From: Anaerolineaceae bacterium UBA1363
GTDB taxonomy: Bacteria; Chloroflexota; Anaerolineae; Anaerolineales; Anaerolineaceae
Direction of reading: 5' to 3'
Assembly: GCA_002306055.1 (NCBI GenBank)
Contig: DBRR01000025.1
Coordinates: 1-49,789, forward strand
DNA: 49,789 nt
The stretch's first letter is position 1, and every line of letters starts with the position of its first letter. The notes beneath the pieces were generated by a model, which worked only from the letters and a program-made list of their open reading frames with translations, was not told where the DNA came from and made no database searches. Positions 14,970 to 23,431 of the stretch are shown here, piece after piece. The position numbers and the translations under genes were made by a program.

Positions 14970-16898
14970 TTAACTCAATCCCAAAATTCGACCTGTTTCA
15001 AAATCAATGTCTATATCATAGTAGGCCGGTCTGGTCGGCAAGCCGGGCATGGTGCTCATCGTCCCCAACAGGGGGTAGACAAATCCAGCCCCAATCGAGG
15101 CGCTGACGTCCCGGATGGGAATGCGGTAACCCTTCGGCACACCCTTCAGCTCAGGGTCATGGCTGAGCGAGAGGTGGGTCTTTGCCATGCAGATCGGCAG
15201 TTTGTCATACCCCAGCCGGGTGTATTCGGCGATACGTTCTTCTGCCAACTCGCTGTAATCCACACCATCCGCGCCGTAAACTTCCCGGGCGATTGTTTCG
15301 ATTTTTTGCTTGATCGGGACATCCAACGGGTAGATGAATTTGAAGTCTGCTGGTTTCTCCGAAGCCCGTATGACCGCTTCCGCCAGCGCGACGGCACCAG
15401 CGCCGCCCAGGCTGAAGTGATCTGCGACCACCGCGTCTGCCACGCCAGGGTGCCCCAGCGCGATCTTGCGCACCAGTTCGAGCTCGGCATCGGTGTCCGT
15501 GGGGAAGCGATTTACCGCCACAACCACAGGCACGCCAAATTTCTGCGCAATGCTGGCATGCGCCAGCAGGTTTGCTGCGCCTTTTTCAACTAATTCGAGG
15601 TTCTCTTCGATATACTCCGGCGCAAGCGGTGCACCAGCAGTCACCTTCGGACCTCCCCCGTGCATCTTGAGCGCTCTCACCGTCGCCACTAACACCACCA
15701 CATTGGGGATGTTACCAGAGTAGCGACATTTAATATCAAAGAATTTTTCCATGCCCATGTCCGAGCCGAAGCCAGATTCTGTGACCACAAAATCCGCCAG
15801 CTTCAGAGCGATCTTGTCAGCTATGATCGAACTGTTACCATGAGCAATGTTGGCAAAGGGACCCGCATGCACGAACACGGGGGTGCCCTCGAGAGTTTGC
15901 ATCAGGTTCGGTTTGATGGTGTCCTTCATCAGCACCGTCAGAGCGCCCGCTACACCCAGATCATCAGCGGTAATGGGTTCACCTTGCCTGGACTGCCCGA
16001 TCACGATCTTAGCAATCCGTTCACGCATGTCCTGAAGGCTGGTTGCCAAGGCCAGGATCGCCATCAACTCACTCGCGACGCTGATGTAAAAGCTCGTTTT
16101 GAGCTCAAAACCATTTTCAGCTTCTCCCTGCCCAACGGTGATTCCGCGCAGCATGCGATCATTTACATCCACTGCCCTCCGCCAGGTGACCGTTTCGGGG
16201 TCAATATCCAGCCGCGCAAAGCGCGCCTTTTGCTCGTCGGTCAGCAAATCGGGATCGGTCTCTGTGATGCCGAGTTTCTTCAGCCGTCCCTGCATACCCA
16301 CTGAGAAATGACGTTTGCCTTTTTTATCCTTCGGGCACAACCTGTTAAACAGCCCAAGGTCCGTCTGACTGGATTCATGGAACATGCGGGTGTCGATCGC
16401 AGCCGCCAACAGGTTGTTTGCGGCGGTGATGGCGTGGATGTCGCCGGTCAGATGCAGGTTGAAGTCCTCCATTGGGACAACCTGTGAGTAGCCGCCGCCT
16501 GCGGCGCCGCCTTTAATGCCAAAGGTCGGTCCCTGGCTGGGCTGGCGGATGCAGGTGATTACACGCTTGCCCAGGTGGGCTCCGAGCGCCTGGCTTAACC
16601 CAACAGTGGTAGTCGTTTTCCCTTCTCCGAGCGGGGTGGGGGTGATTGCGGTCACGTCGATATACTTGCCATCGGGCGCGTCTGCCAGGCGGTCCAGCAC
16701 TTCAAGTTTGATCTTCGCCTTGTAGTCACCATAGAGTTCCAGTTCGCTTTCTTCCAGTCCCATTTCTTCCGCCACCTGGCGGATCGGTTTGAGCGTTGCC
16801 GCCTGGGCAATGTCAATATCCGCTGGCACGGGGTTCTTGGGGTGAAGTGGGGTCGGGACAAACTTCCGTCGTTCTGGGTGTTGAGTCAATGCGCACAT
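14970..16898 (-). CDS. fhs: Formate-tetrahydrofolate ligase
   Basis: ATP-dependent ligation of formate to tetrahydrofolate, giving 10-formyl-THF for C1 metabolism (purine synthesis, or the methyl branch of the Wood-Ljungdahl pathway). The P-loop is TPLGEGKTTTTVGLSQALG near residue 87. GGAAGGGYSQVVPMEDFNLH and GSDMGMEKFFDIKCR are family signatures. At 642 residues it is longer than usual bacterial enzymes (about 555). It ends TMSTMPGLPTRPAYYDIDID, which closely resembles my recollection of the C-terminus of eukaryotic C1-THF synthase. AAGGAG precedes ATG 16898. It lies 15 nt after the lipoprotein gene and is followed by a strong terminator. No other Wood-Ljungdahl gene is in the window. Confidence 0.97.
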   Translation of the reverse strand: MCALTQHPERRKFVPTPLHPKNPVPADIDIAQAATLKPIRQVAEEMGLEESELELYGDYKAKIKLEVLDRLADAPDGKYIDVTAITPTPLGEGKTTTTVGLSQALGAHLGKRVITCIRQPSQGPTFGIKGGAAGGGYSQVVPMEDFNLHLTGDIHAITAANNLLAAAIDTRMFHESSQTDLGLFNRLCPKDKKGKRHFSVGMQGRLKKLGITETDPDLLTDEQKARFARLDIDPETVTWRRAVDVNDRMLRGITVGQGEAENGFELKTSFYISVASELMAILALATSLQDMRERIAKIVIGQSRQGEPITADDLGVAGALTVLMKDTIKPNLMQTLEGTPVFVHAGPFANIAHGNSSIIADKIALKLADFVVTESGFGSDMGMEKFFDIKCRYSGNIPNVVVLVATVRALKMHGGGPKVTAGAPLAPEYIEENLELVEKGAANLLAHASIAQKFGVPVVVAVNRFPTDTDAELELVRKIALGHPGVADAVVADHFSLGGAGAVALAEAVIRASEKPADFKFIYPLDVPIKQKIETIAREVYGADGVDYSELAEERIAEYTRLGYDKLPICMAKTHLSLSHDPELKGVPKGYRIPIRDVSASIGAGFVYPLLGTMSTMPGLPTRPAYYDIDIDFETGRILGLS

Positions 16899-16913
16899 AC
16901 TATTCTCCTTGTA

Positions 16914-18296
16914 TTATTGTCCAATGGTCACATCCTTTGGGATACTGACCGAAACGTTTATTTTGAGATCTTCTAATTTTCCGAGATAAATAATGGGAAC
17001 CTGCACGGTTATTGAACTGTTGGCATGAATGGTTCCGCTTTGGATGGATCCACCACCAACGATCTTGCCATCCGCATCCGTGATTACCACGTAAACCACC
17101 GTGCTTGAGATATTGGCGCTTAAATTGTTTATGATGTTCAGACTGACGGTCTCGCCGCCTGCATCCACCGCAGGCACACCCGCTACCAGGGGGTCATACC
17201 CGAGTTGGAACTGCCCGAATTCTCCCGGCACGATAATCATATCCACCTGCTGCGCCACACAATCCAGCGGCATATCCAGGATACCGGGTGAGAACACCAG
17301 TTCCTGCTCTGGCCAGATCAGGTCAATGTAGCCTTGCTCTGCCAGGCAGACTTTGTCAGCTGAGTCTGTAACCGTCAGGAGGTAATACGTCTCTGTCAAA
17401 AGGCGATCGGTCAGGTTCCTGAGCAATGCGCCACCGGAAACATGCTGATAATCATCGGCGATAAAGTTCCACTGCTTGACTTCGATGTTCTCCCACCAGC
17501 TGCCGCCTTCCAGGGAGGCGGACTGAGCCGTGATCCACGGGTAAATCTCCACCAGCGCGATCTCCTGGTCTGCCTTAATCTCTGCCGGGACGGATATGCC
17601 TGTGCGATCTTCTTCGGGCACGAAGTCGATTATGCCGCGTCCGCCGCCAATGATCACGCCAGCGGCGTTGTAGGCAATCGCGTTCAACTCGACTTTGGTG
17701 TAGGTATAGGGATCCGAGTTATTGATCCACCCCGTCAGCCTGATCCCGTCTTCAGCTTCCACCCAACTGGCATTTTTCACAAGCAATGGCTGGGAATATC
17801 GCAACTGGCGGTCCTCCAGCCCCTCTTTAACGCGCACCTCCACGGTGTAGGTTTGCAGCCCGGGAAGCAATTCGAAGTTCTGAACCAAGCCGGTAGTTTC
17901 GCGCGGGAAGAGGTAGCGCAAAGTGCGAACTTCCTGGGCGATGCGGCTGCCGCTGGCATCCAACGCCAGCACCTCTACCTGCACATCTCGCAGAATGGCG
18001 TCCGTGAGGGTGTTGAAGAGCTTGGCGATGATCTGGAGTTCAGCGCCTGTCTGGACATATTCCAATTCGGTAATCCGGACTGGATTTGGGTTGACCAGAT
18101 CAGGAGTTGGGGTCGGATTAATGGGCTCCACCACCACCTGAGGCGTGCCGTCCACCAGGATCACGGTCGGTTGAATGAGTGTAGGCGTAGGAGGCACAGG
18201 CGTGGCAGTCGGGTCGCCCGTTGAAAAGCCCCCGCAGGCACTCAGGCTGAGCAGGGATACCAAAACGACCAAGATGAGTGTGTTTTTCCGTTTCAC
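16914..18296 (-). CDS. Uncharacterised lipoprotein
   Basis: A 460-residue secreted lipoprotein of no family I recognise. Signal peptide with lipobox LSAC (Cys21), then a Pro/Thr-rich linker (TPVPPTPTLIQP) to about residue 75. Three or more beta-rich modules of about 110 residues follow, each with patterns like AKLFNTLTDAILRDVQVEVLALD, INNSDPYTYTKVELNAIAYN and NNLSANISSTVVYVVITDADG. These recall FxLYD-like extracellular domains in which asparagine and turn residues precede a V-x-V-x-x-x-A/V strand. The start is GTG 18296, with GGAG upstream; an ATG two bases upstream is out of frame. It is the first gene of a two-gene unit with fhs. The pairing with a cytosolic enzyme gives no hint of function. 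Confidence 0.75.
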   Translation of the reverse strand: MKRKNTLILVVLVSLLSLSACGGFSTGDPTATPVPPTPTLIQPTVILVDGTPQVVVEPINPTPTPDLVNPNPVRITELEYVQTGAELQIIAKLFNTLTDAILRDVQVEVLALDASGSRIAQEVRTLRYLFPRETTGLVQNFELLPGLQTYTVEVRVKEGLEDRQLRYSQPLLVKNASWVEAEDGIRLTGWINNSDPYTYTKVELNAIAYNAAGVIIGGGRGIIDFVPEEDRTGISVPAEIKADQEIALVEIYPWITAQSASLEGGSWWENIEVKQWNFIADDYQHVSGGALLRNLTDRLLTETYYLLTVTDSADKVCLAEQGYIDLIWPEQELVFSPGILDMPLDCVAQQVDMIIVPGEFGQFQLGYDPLVAGVPAVDAGGETVSLNIINNLSANISSTVVYVVITDADGKIVGGGSIQSGTIHANSSITVQVPIIYLGKLEDLKINVSVSIPKDVTIGQ

Positions 18297-19615
18297 ATTG
18301 TCTCCGCCATCACGCGATCACATGACAGCTATTCTATTTTATCTGTTTGCCGGTGTTTTGGGTAGTTGCGTTGGCAACAATTATCGAACTTGGGGAGGGT
18401 GAAAGCCTTTTGATCGCGCCGGCCTCCTGGCTGAGCACGTTCAGTTGACCGCAGGTCTCTGTGAGTAATCACATAATCAAACACAAGCGCAAAATAATTT
18501 GAGATCTAAAGGTCAAATCCAGCGCACGGTCTGGAGACCGGCGCTAACGATCCTGGGCTTCCCCTAGGGGAAGGCTGAGAAAGCAATTTACACTATTTAC
18601 ACTGTTTTTTGATAGTGCAAACAGACGGTTTGACTTTAAACACTTCTGTTGTTAACGTGCAGTTGTTCGCCTTTCTGCCCGGGGTAAGGGCGAACAAGGA
18701 ACCCTCTTCCACCATAAGCGGTCACACTCCCCTTCACTTCGTTCCGCGGTTCTTCGACCATTCACTTCGTTCCGCGGATCTTCGACCATTCTTCAAAGGA
18801 GAAGGTTGAGGCAGGATTTGCGTCATTTGCAATAATTGCAATAATTGCAATGTTTTTTGATGGCACAGAAGGGTGGTTTGATTGCAATTACGCCTAAAAC
18901 AGGGCGGTTTGTCTGCATATGCTGCTATTTCAATGTTAATGTGCCGGATTGCAAATAGAAACTCGTGGGAATATAATAGCTCATTTGTTCTATTTATGCA
19001 AGAGGTTGTGAGCTGACAGCTGATAGGTTATGGGTGGTGGAATGGTCCTTGGGCTTCCCCTTCCATGATTGTGCCGGTCTCCAGACCGCGCACACGCCGT
19101 GACCGAAGGTCTCCATTATTACTTGATCATATATTTATAGTCCTAAAGGTCATTAATTGGGCAAAGATTGGAGACCTTTCGGTCAAAAACCTTTCATGGT
19201 ACCCGGAGGGCAGGCTCCGCACTCAGGAGACCATGAAAGATCATGCCCTAGGCGAAGCGGACGGGAGACTAGAGAGGGTGCTTTCCGATTTTATCTGGTG
19301 GAGTGGTGAAAAGAACGTCGTTTCCCCTGCGTTTATAAAGGCAGATCGCCACGCTACGCTCGCGATGACGACAGTCGGTCTTTGCGACTGCTTACGTACA
19401 GAGTAGGAGCGAAGCGGACGGGAGACTGTTGATTAAACTCGTTTAGTTCAAATTACTACCTTAACTCGTAAATAAGGACGAAAAGGACCTAAATATGAAT
19501 TTGACTTAGTAATTGCTCCAGGTAATCTTGAATCCTATCCTTTTCTGCAGCCCGTTGATATAATTACAGGTAGTTGAATTCCAAAAGTTGCTCCAAAGCG
19601 GAATCAGACAAAGAC
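18297..19615. other. Repeat-rich spacer without a convincing gene
   Basis: This 1.3-kb stretch is assembled from intergenic repeats. A GGTCTCCAGACC-type repeat occurs at 18503-18545 (inverted) and 19071-19115. Other parts include GCTTCCCCTAGGGGAAGC-like palindromes near 18557, a duplicated TTCACTTCGTTCCGCGG unit at 18733-18790, a TTGCAATAATTGCAATAATTGCAAT run at 18828-18851, and GCGAAGCGGACGGGAGACT twice (19252-19270, 19409-19427). Open frames here, such as 19065-19406, consist of these repeats and are not credible genes. Confidence 0.7.
19071..19115 (+). repeat. Copy of the GTCTCCAGACC intergenic repeat
   Basis: Begins GTGCCGGTCTCCAGACCG and ends in TGACC-x-x-AGGTCTCCA. Related copies lie at 18503-18545 (inverted), 24174-24213 (partial) and 38442-38488. 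The central CGGTCTNNAGACCG is palindromic. Confidence 0.65.
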
Positions 19616-19644
19616 TTGACATTAATGTTTTAATTTCGTATACT
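19616..19644 (+). promoter_or_regulatory. Strong sigma-70-type promoter of the PBECR4 locus
   Basis: TTGACA (19616-19621), a 17-nt spacer and TATACT (19639-19644) form a near-consensus promoter. Transcription would start near 19651 and run through the tandem repeat into the nuclease gene, leaving a leader of about 180 nt. It is among the best promoter matches in the window. Confidence 0.75.
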
Positions 19645-19706
19645 ATTCTTAGTTGTAAAACTAGGTGAGCTGACACCTTAAAATCCGAAATTAAGTCAGA
19701 TATTAA

Positions 19707-19790
19707 GGCTGACAAGTTGGCAAGCAACAGAAAAACTTGAAATTAATCCGGATTCCATGGCCGGAAAGTTGGCGGACAACAGAAAAATCA
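19707..19790 (+). repeat. Imperfect tandem repeat (52-bp period) in the leader of the PBECR4 gene
   Basis: GGCTGACAAGTTGGCAAGCA and GGCCGGAAAGTTGGCGGACA, each followed by ACAGAAAAA, recur 52 bp apart. The spacing is not a multiple of three, though each copy reads KLA(S/D)NRK in some frame. No full small gene with a start and ribosome site can be drawn. An operator pair, a leader RNA or a decayed antitoxin gene are possible. Confidence 0.5.
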
Positions 19791-19832
19791 GCAAAAGATA
19801 GCCTTTACAGGCTTTCTTTTTTAAGGTGGAAT

Positions 19833-20441
19833 TTGAATAAGAACCTCGCAATTAAGAAGCTGAACCAGTTTGCTAAAATGTATTCTGAAAACCTTTTAGG
19901 TTACAGGCTCTTATTCATCTATCAAGATATTACTGCGATCAATTTCATTGAAGTAGTTTTTTCTGAATCGAATTTTAAACACTTAACTGGTGTTGATTCA
20001 ATAATTAACCCAAATCCTTTTTTTTCGGCATGCCTAAACCAGAAATTATCACCTAATGATTTCGATTTTTCTGCGGACGGGACGACTGCCTTGAAATTTC
20101 AGGTTCTGGATAAAATCTTGGCAATCCATACTACAGCACGATATATCGGTGATTACAACTGCCAGCGTCCCAGATTAATCACAGATAAACTTGTCGGTGA
20201 TTATGAATGTTGTTTGGGACTGCAATTGAACAAAAAGTATTATTCTCCGAACACAATTCTGAAATCAAATATTTCAAAAGAAGTTTATCGACCAGCAAGG
20301 AAAATATTAGCCTCATTGCGAACAGAGCGTTTTTCTAAAGAGTATTCCGAGCTCTGTTACCTAAAACCTAACATCCGGATTTCGAAATTAGACTTGCCAG
20401 ATGCATTGATTGATATACTTGATCAAAGCTTGCTTCAATAA
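19833..20441 (+). CDS. PBECR4-type (RelE/Barnase-EndoU-like) nuclease domain protein
   Basis: A soluble 202-residue protein. The segment IEVVFSESNFKHLTGV, followed by FFSACLNQKLSPNDF and later KYYSPNTILKSNI and KEYSELCYL, matches my recollection of the PBECR4 family, predicted RNases of the Barnase/EndoU/ColicinE5/RelE class found in phages and polymorphic toxins. I chose TTG 19833 because AAGGTGG lies directly upstream. The frame is open back to 19737, and that upstream part overlaps the tandem repeat. The gene is AT-rich compared with both flanks, suggesting transfer. It lies tail-to-tail with the DUF262-HNH gene. No clear antitoxin gene is adjacent. Catalytic residues cannot be assigned with confidence. 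Confidence 0.65.
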   Translation: MNKNLAIKKLNQFAKMYSENLLGYRLLFIYQDITAINFIEVVFSESNFKHLTGVDSIINPNPFFSACLNQKLSPNDFDFSADGTTALKFQVLDKILAIHTTARYIGDYNCQRPRLITDKLVGDYECCLGLQLNKKYYSPNTILKSNISKEVYRPARKILASLRTERFSKEYSELCYLKPNIRISKLDLPDALIDILDQSLLQ

Positions 20442-20686
20442 TCTACGACTTAATCTCTAGGATACATTAGTATAATGATTTCAGCATGCTCTTAATATGC
20501 TGCAACTCTACATTATTTGTTAGGCGTTTGAGTACCGTCGCGGCCATTTTTTCGCCTGTGGTTGAGAGACTTGATTTTTTTTGTTTAAGATTTAACTATA
20601 GGGAAGTTTGCCTCTCTTTTTGATTAAACTAAAATTGCTCAAAATTACCAATACAAATTGAGTGTGGAAAGGTCTGCTCTACTTTC

Positions 20687-21856
20687 TTACCTATTCCCCT
20701 TCGCCTGATTGTGCGTTTTGCACAACATCTGGCAGTTGCGGATATCGGTTGCGCCGCCTTTGCTCCACGCGGCAACGTGGTCGGCGTCCATCTCGTTCAA
20801 CTTCCAGATCCTGGTCTTGTTCGCGTCATGCCCGATGGCACAAAGCGGGCAGTTTGAAACACCGCTTGCTTCGGCTTTTTCGGTTTGGGCTGCGTATACA
20901 CTGCTCTTGGTTGCCTCGTCAAACACTCTGACTGCCAACAATTTCGTGTCAACGCAACCGCCAAGAATGTACTCAAAAATACCCTTGCGGCTGGTGACAT
21001 ACGGATCAGCAAGCAATCTTTGAACCTCTTTTGAAACTTGGGTCGGGTTATAGGGGTTGTGGTGATAGGTTTCATACAGCCGTCCCCATTCAAGCCCGCG
21101 CATTTCACTCTCAACATCGAGGAATACACTGGAAACCCAATCGATCACTGAATTAAAGTAAGTCTTGAGTTCTGTAATATTGGTGTCGTAGCGGTGGCGA
21201 CTCATGTACTCGCCGATGTTGTCTTTACCTTTGCTCACCCATTCAAGGGCTCGTTCAAGGTAATCCTGGCGGTTGACAGCGCCAGAGATATAAGCACTCC
21301 ACTTTTGTATGTTGGCGTTCTGGCTATTGCTGAACTCAGCTTTGGCAAGTGTCACGAAGGGACCGGAATAAACCGCGTTGAGCAGTTCCTGGTTGTTCAG
21401 CGGTATGCCAGCGATGTTAATGGTTCTGAACCAATCCTTGATCTCGGTCTCGGTGCCTTCACATTCGTAAATCAGAAGTTTTGTGTTGAGGATCTTGTCC
21501 TGCTTGTCGGAGGCAATCCCGCCGAAATACTGCTCCATACCGTTTTCGTCTTTGATGGCGAATTTATTAGTGACAAAACGTCCAAAGCTGGTGATACGCT
21601 GCTGACCATCCAAAACTTCCAGGTTGTCATCGCTGACCTTGTTAAAATAAAGCAGACCCAAGGGGTAGCCCTTGAGCAGAGAGTCAATGACAGCCACATC
21701 TTTTTTGCCATCCGCATAAAAATAATTGCGCTGATACTCTGGCTGGATGGTTAACTTGCCTGCCAAACCAAATAGCCCTTTGCCCTCCAGCTCGTTGTAA
21801 ACAAAACCCTCGCATATATCTTTGACGGCGATGTTGGTTCGTAAAGTGGTGATCAT
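20687..21856 (-). CDS. DUF262-HNH endonuclease (GmrSD-like)
   Basis: A 389-residue predicted DNA endonuclease. The N-terminal DUF262 domain (ParB/Srx-like NTP-binding fold) shows QPEYQRNYFY at 38-47 and LDGQQRITSF with DGQQR at 83-87, the family's catalytic motif. A helical middle (about 130-310) follows. The C-terminal HNH domain has CPLC, MDADHVAAWSKGG with His360, RNCQMLCKTHNQAKG with Asn374 and a C-x-x-H pair. GmrSD-type proteins use NTP hydrolysis with HNH cleavage to attack modified DNA. Here the gene overlaps the EcoRI-like methyltransferase gene by 4 nt, so it may instead act as the restriction partner of that enzyme. The overlap shows translational coupling, with the methyltransferase first. 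Confidence 0.85.
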   Translation of the reverse strand: MITTLRTNIAVKDICEGFVYNELEGKGLFGLAGKLTIQPEYQRNYFYADGKKDVAVIDSLLKGYPLGLLYFNKVSDDNLEVLDGQQRITSFGRFVTNKFAIKDENGMEQYFGGIASDKQDKILNTKLLIYECEGTETEIKDWFRTINIAGIPLNNQELLNAVYSGPFVTLAKAEFSNSQNANIQKWSAYISGAVNRQDYLERALEWVSKGKDNIGEYMSRHRYDTNITELKTYFNSVIDWVSSVFLDVESEMRGLEWGRLYETYHHNPYNPTQVSKEVQRLLADPYVTSRKGIFEYILGGCVDTKLLAVRVFDEATKSSVYAAQTEKAEASGVSNCPLCAIGHDANKTRIWKLNEMDADHVAAWSKGGATDIRNCQMLCKTHNQAKGNR

Positions 21857-23037
21857 TTTGCTGTTTCCCTCCTGTGCCTGATAAATATCCGTTTGTAGAC
21901 TGCTTTTACAGGATATCCAACGTCAAAATATGTTCCTGATCCAAAGGTAGCTTCTCTTATTACACAGCCCATTGTTCCAGTCTTTGATTTCATCCGTTTA
22001 CCATCCACAACTTTATCTTTACTCGAGTAACTTTTAATGGGTGGAGAACCGTCAAACGCATCGCTACCAAGAATTTCGAATTGCTCAGGGTTGTATTTAT
22101 CCAGAAAACTTATGGGAACTCCCATCACACCATCATAGTCACTGGGGATGGCATCGGTAAACGGGACCTCGATAGCGTCATAATTATCATAGCGATCGTA
22201 TGAAGTTTTACCCTTTATTTCCTTATGTTTACTGAATTTGAGGTTATCTGACATTGTCATCAGAGGTAAAGGCTGATGACGCCTGCCGTGGTCGAGATTC
22301 GTAAACCAGCGAATGCCTTTTATGCGTAAGAATTTTCTGCCCTGATCATCAATTCTCCAACCAGCTGCGTTAATAGGATAGTCGTCAGGCACCTGGAATT
22401 CACGATCCCCACTTGTAATACTTGGACCTAACCAAATCTTGTTTTCTTTGATCAAAGGAAAGACATCTTTATAAGTAAGGGCATTCATGTTGCCAATGAT
22501 GGAAAACTGCTTATCAGCCTCCATGATCCAGGCCATGAACTCCCGGAACATGGAAAAAGGTGGATTGGTAATGATAATATCGGATTCGTCGCGCAGCCTT
22601 TTAACCTCCTCGCTTCTGAAGTCGCCATCGCCTTGCAGGTAATGCCATTCCAGGTCATCTACATTTACTTTCAGATCCCCAGTACGGTCGCACGTCAGAG
22701 TAAAGATTTTCCCATTGCGGGTGGATTTATTTTGGTCGTATTTGGGGTCGTTTTTTTCAAAAAGCGTTGGCTGATAAAATCCTTTGTAGTTCTTGCTTTC
22801 CGCTGCATAACTAGTGCTGATGAGCTTTTTGAGACCGAAGCGGTCGAAGTTTTGGGCAAAATACTTGGTGAAGTTGCTCCACTCGGGGTCATCGCAGGGT
22901 AAAAGAATCGTCTTGCCGCGAAATACATCCGGGTCGTACTCCAGATATGCGTTCATTTCTTTTTCTATAACGTTGTATTGTGTGTAGAACTCGTCCTTCT
23001 TGGCTTTTTTTGCTTCTGAGAGATTCTCGTTTGGCAT
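21853..23037 (-). CDS. EcoRI-type adenine-specific DNA methyltransferase
   Basis: A 394-residue N6-adenine DNA methyltransferase. The catalytic motif IV is NPPF at 158-161 in SDIIITNPPFSMFREF. The start (EAKKAKKDEFYTQYNVIEKEM) and the early FRGKTILLPCDDPEWSNFTKYF, which replaces the usual motif I, are typical of the M.EcoRI family. A GNMNALTYKDVFPLIKENK block follows motif IV. The target site cannot be read from sequence. First gene of a two-gene unit with the DUF262-HNH gene (4-nt overlap). GAAGGGG precedes ATG 23037. A perfect 20-bp palindrome lies 85 bp upstream and tRNA-Leu lies just beyond it. No EcoRI-like restriction endonuclease gene is nearby. Confidence 0.9.
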   Translation of the reverse strand: MPNENLSEAKKAKKDEFYTQYNVIEKEMNAYLEYDPDVFRGKTILLPCDDPEWSNFTKYFAQNFDRFGLKKLISTSYAAESKNYKGFYQPTLFEKNDPKYDQNKSTRNGKIFTLTCDRTGDLKVNVDDLEWHYLQGDGDFRSEEVKRLRDESDIIITNPPFSMFREFMAWIMEADKQFSIIGNMNALTYKDVFPLIKENKIWLGPSITSGDREFQVPDDYPINAAGWRIDDQGRKFLRIKGIRWFTNLDHGRRHQPLPLMTMSDNLKFSKHKEIKGKTSYDRYDNYDAIEVPFTDAIPSDYDGVMGVPISFLDKYNPEQFEILGSDAFDGSPPIKSYSSKDKVVDGKRMKSKTGTMGCVIREATFGSGTYFDVGYPVKAVYKRIFIRHRRETAK

Positions 23038-23121
23038 TCGCTACCCCTTCGATTGGGTATAAGTGGAAAAATACTCGACCTTGGTATAGTTTAAACCATA
23101 ATTCCATTTATTGCTATTTTT

Positions 23122-23141
23122 GGGTTTGGCATGCCAAACCC
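23122..23141. promoter_or_regulatory. Perfect 20-bp palindrome upstream of the methyltransferase gene
   Basis: GGGTTTGGCATGCCAAACCC is exactly self-complementary with no loop, so it is more like a dimeric protein-binding site than an RNA hairpin. It lies 85 bp before the methyltransferase start and about 100 bp from the tRNA 3' end, where the promoter of the R-M-like unit should be. It could be an operator or a site related to integration. Confidence 0.6.
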
Positions 23142-23239
23142 CTACAAAGTTCGCTCTTTATTAGGGCTTGAAGACCGGTGCGGAATACGAATGAGGTTGT
23201 GTGTCAATGAAAACAAAAGAGACCTTTGCAAGCCTCTTA

Positions 23240-23323
23240 TAGGGCGGGTGGGGGTCGAACCCACACAGTGTCACCACCGACGGATTTTAAGTCCGTTGCG
23301 TCTGCCTATTCCGCCACCGCCCC
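23240..23323 (-). tRNA. tRNA-Leu (anticodon UAA)
   Basis: An 84-nt class II tRNA on the minus strand. The acceptor begins GGGGCGG and pairs with CCGCCCU (a G-U first pair); A73 is the discriminator and no CCA is encoded. The anticodon arm is ACGGA-CUUAAAA-UCCGU with UAA at 23287-23289. A long variable arm (CGGUGGUGACACUG region) and a T-arm GUGGG-UUCGACC-CCCAC follow. These are all leucine-tRNA features. It reads UUA/UUG. It is transcribed toward the methyltransferase gene and marks one edge of the accessory block. Confidence 0.95.
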
Positions 23324-23431
23324 GTGTGTGCAGTATTTTACCATCATCTCGGGTTTTTTAAGCCACGATTTTGCGCAAGGACCCCTTTCCCAAATGTTGG
23401 TGTAGCTCATATTGATCATAACCGCATGTGT

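Noticed and set aside
17442..18224. Long open frame on the plus strand opposite the lipoprotein gene
   Set aside because: Antisense to a gene with a clear signal peptide, lipobox and ribosome site. No motif in the antisense product.
19065..19406. Open frame of 113 codons in the repeat spacer
   Set aside because: Its sequence is made of the GTCTCCAGACC repeat and the GCGAAGCGGACGGGAGACT repeat.
23240..23323. Phage-type attachment site with a duplicated tRNA 3' end
   Set aside because: I searched the far side of the accessory block by eye and found no copy of the tRNA 3' end and no integrase gene.
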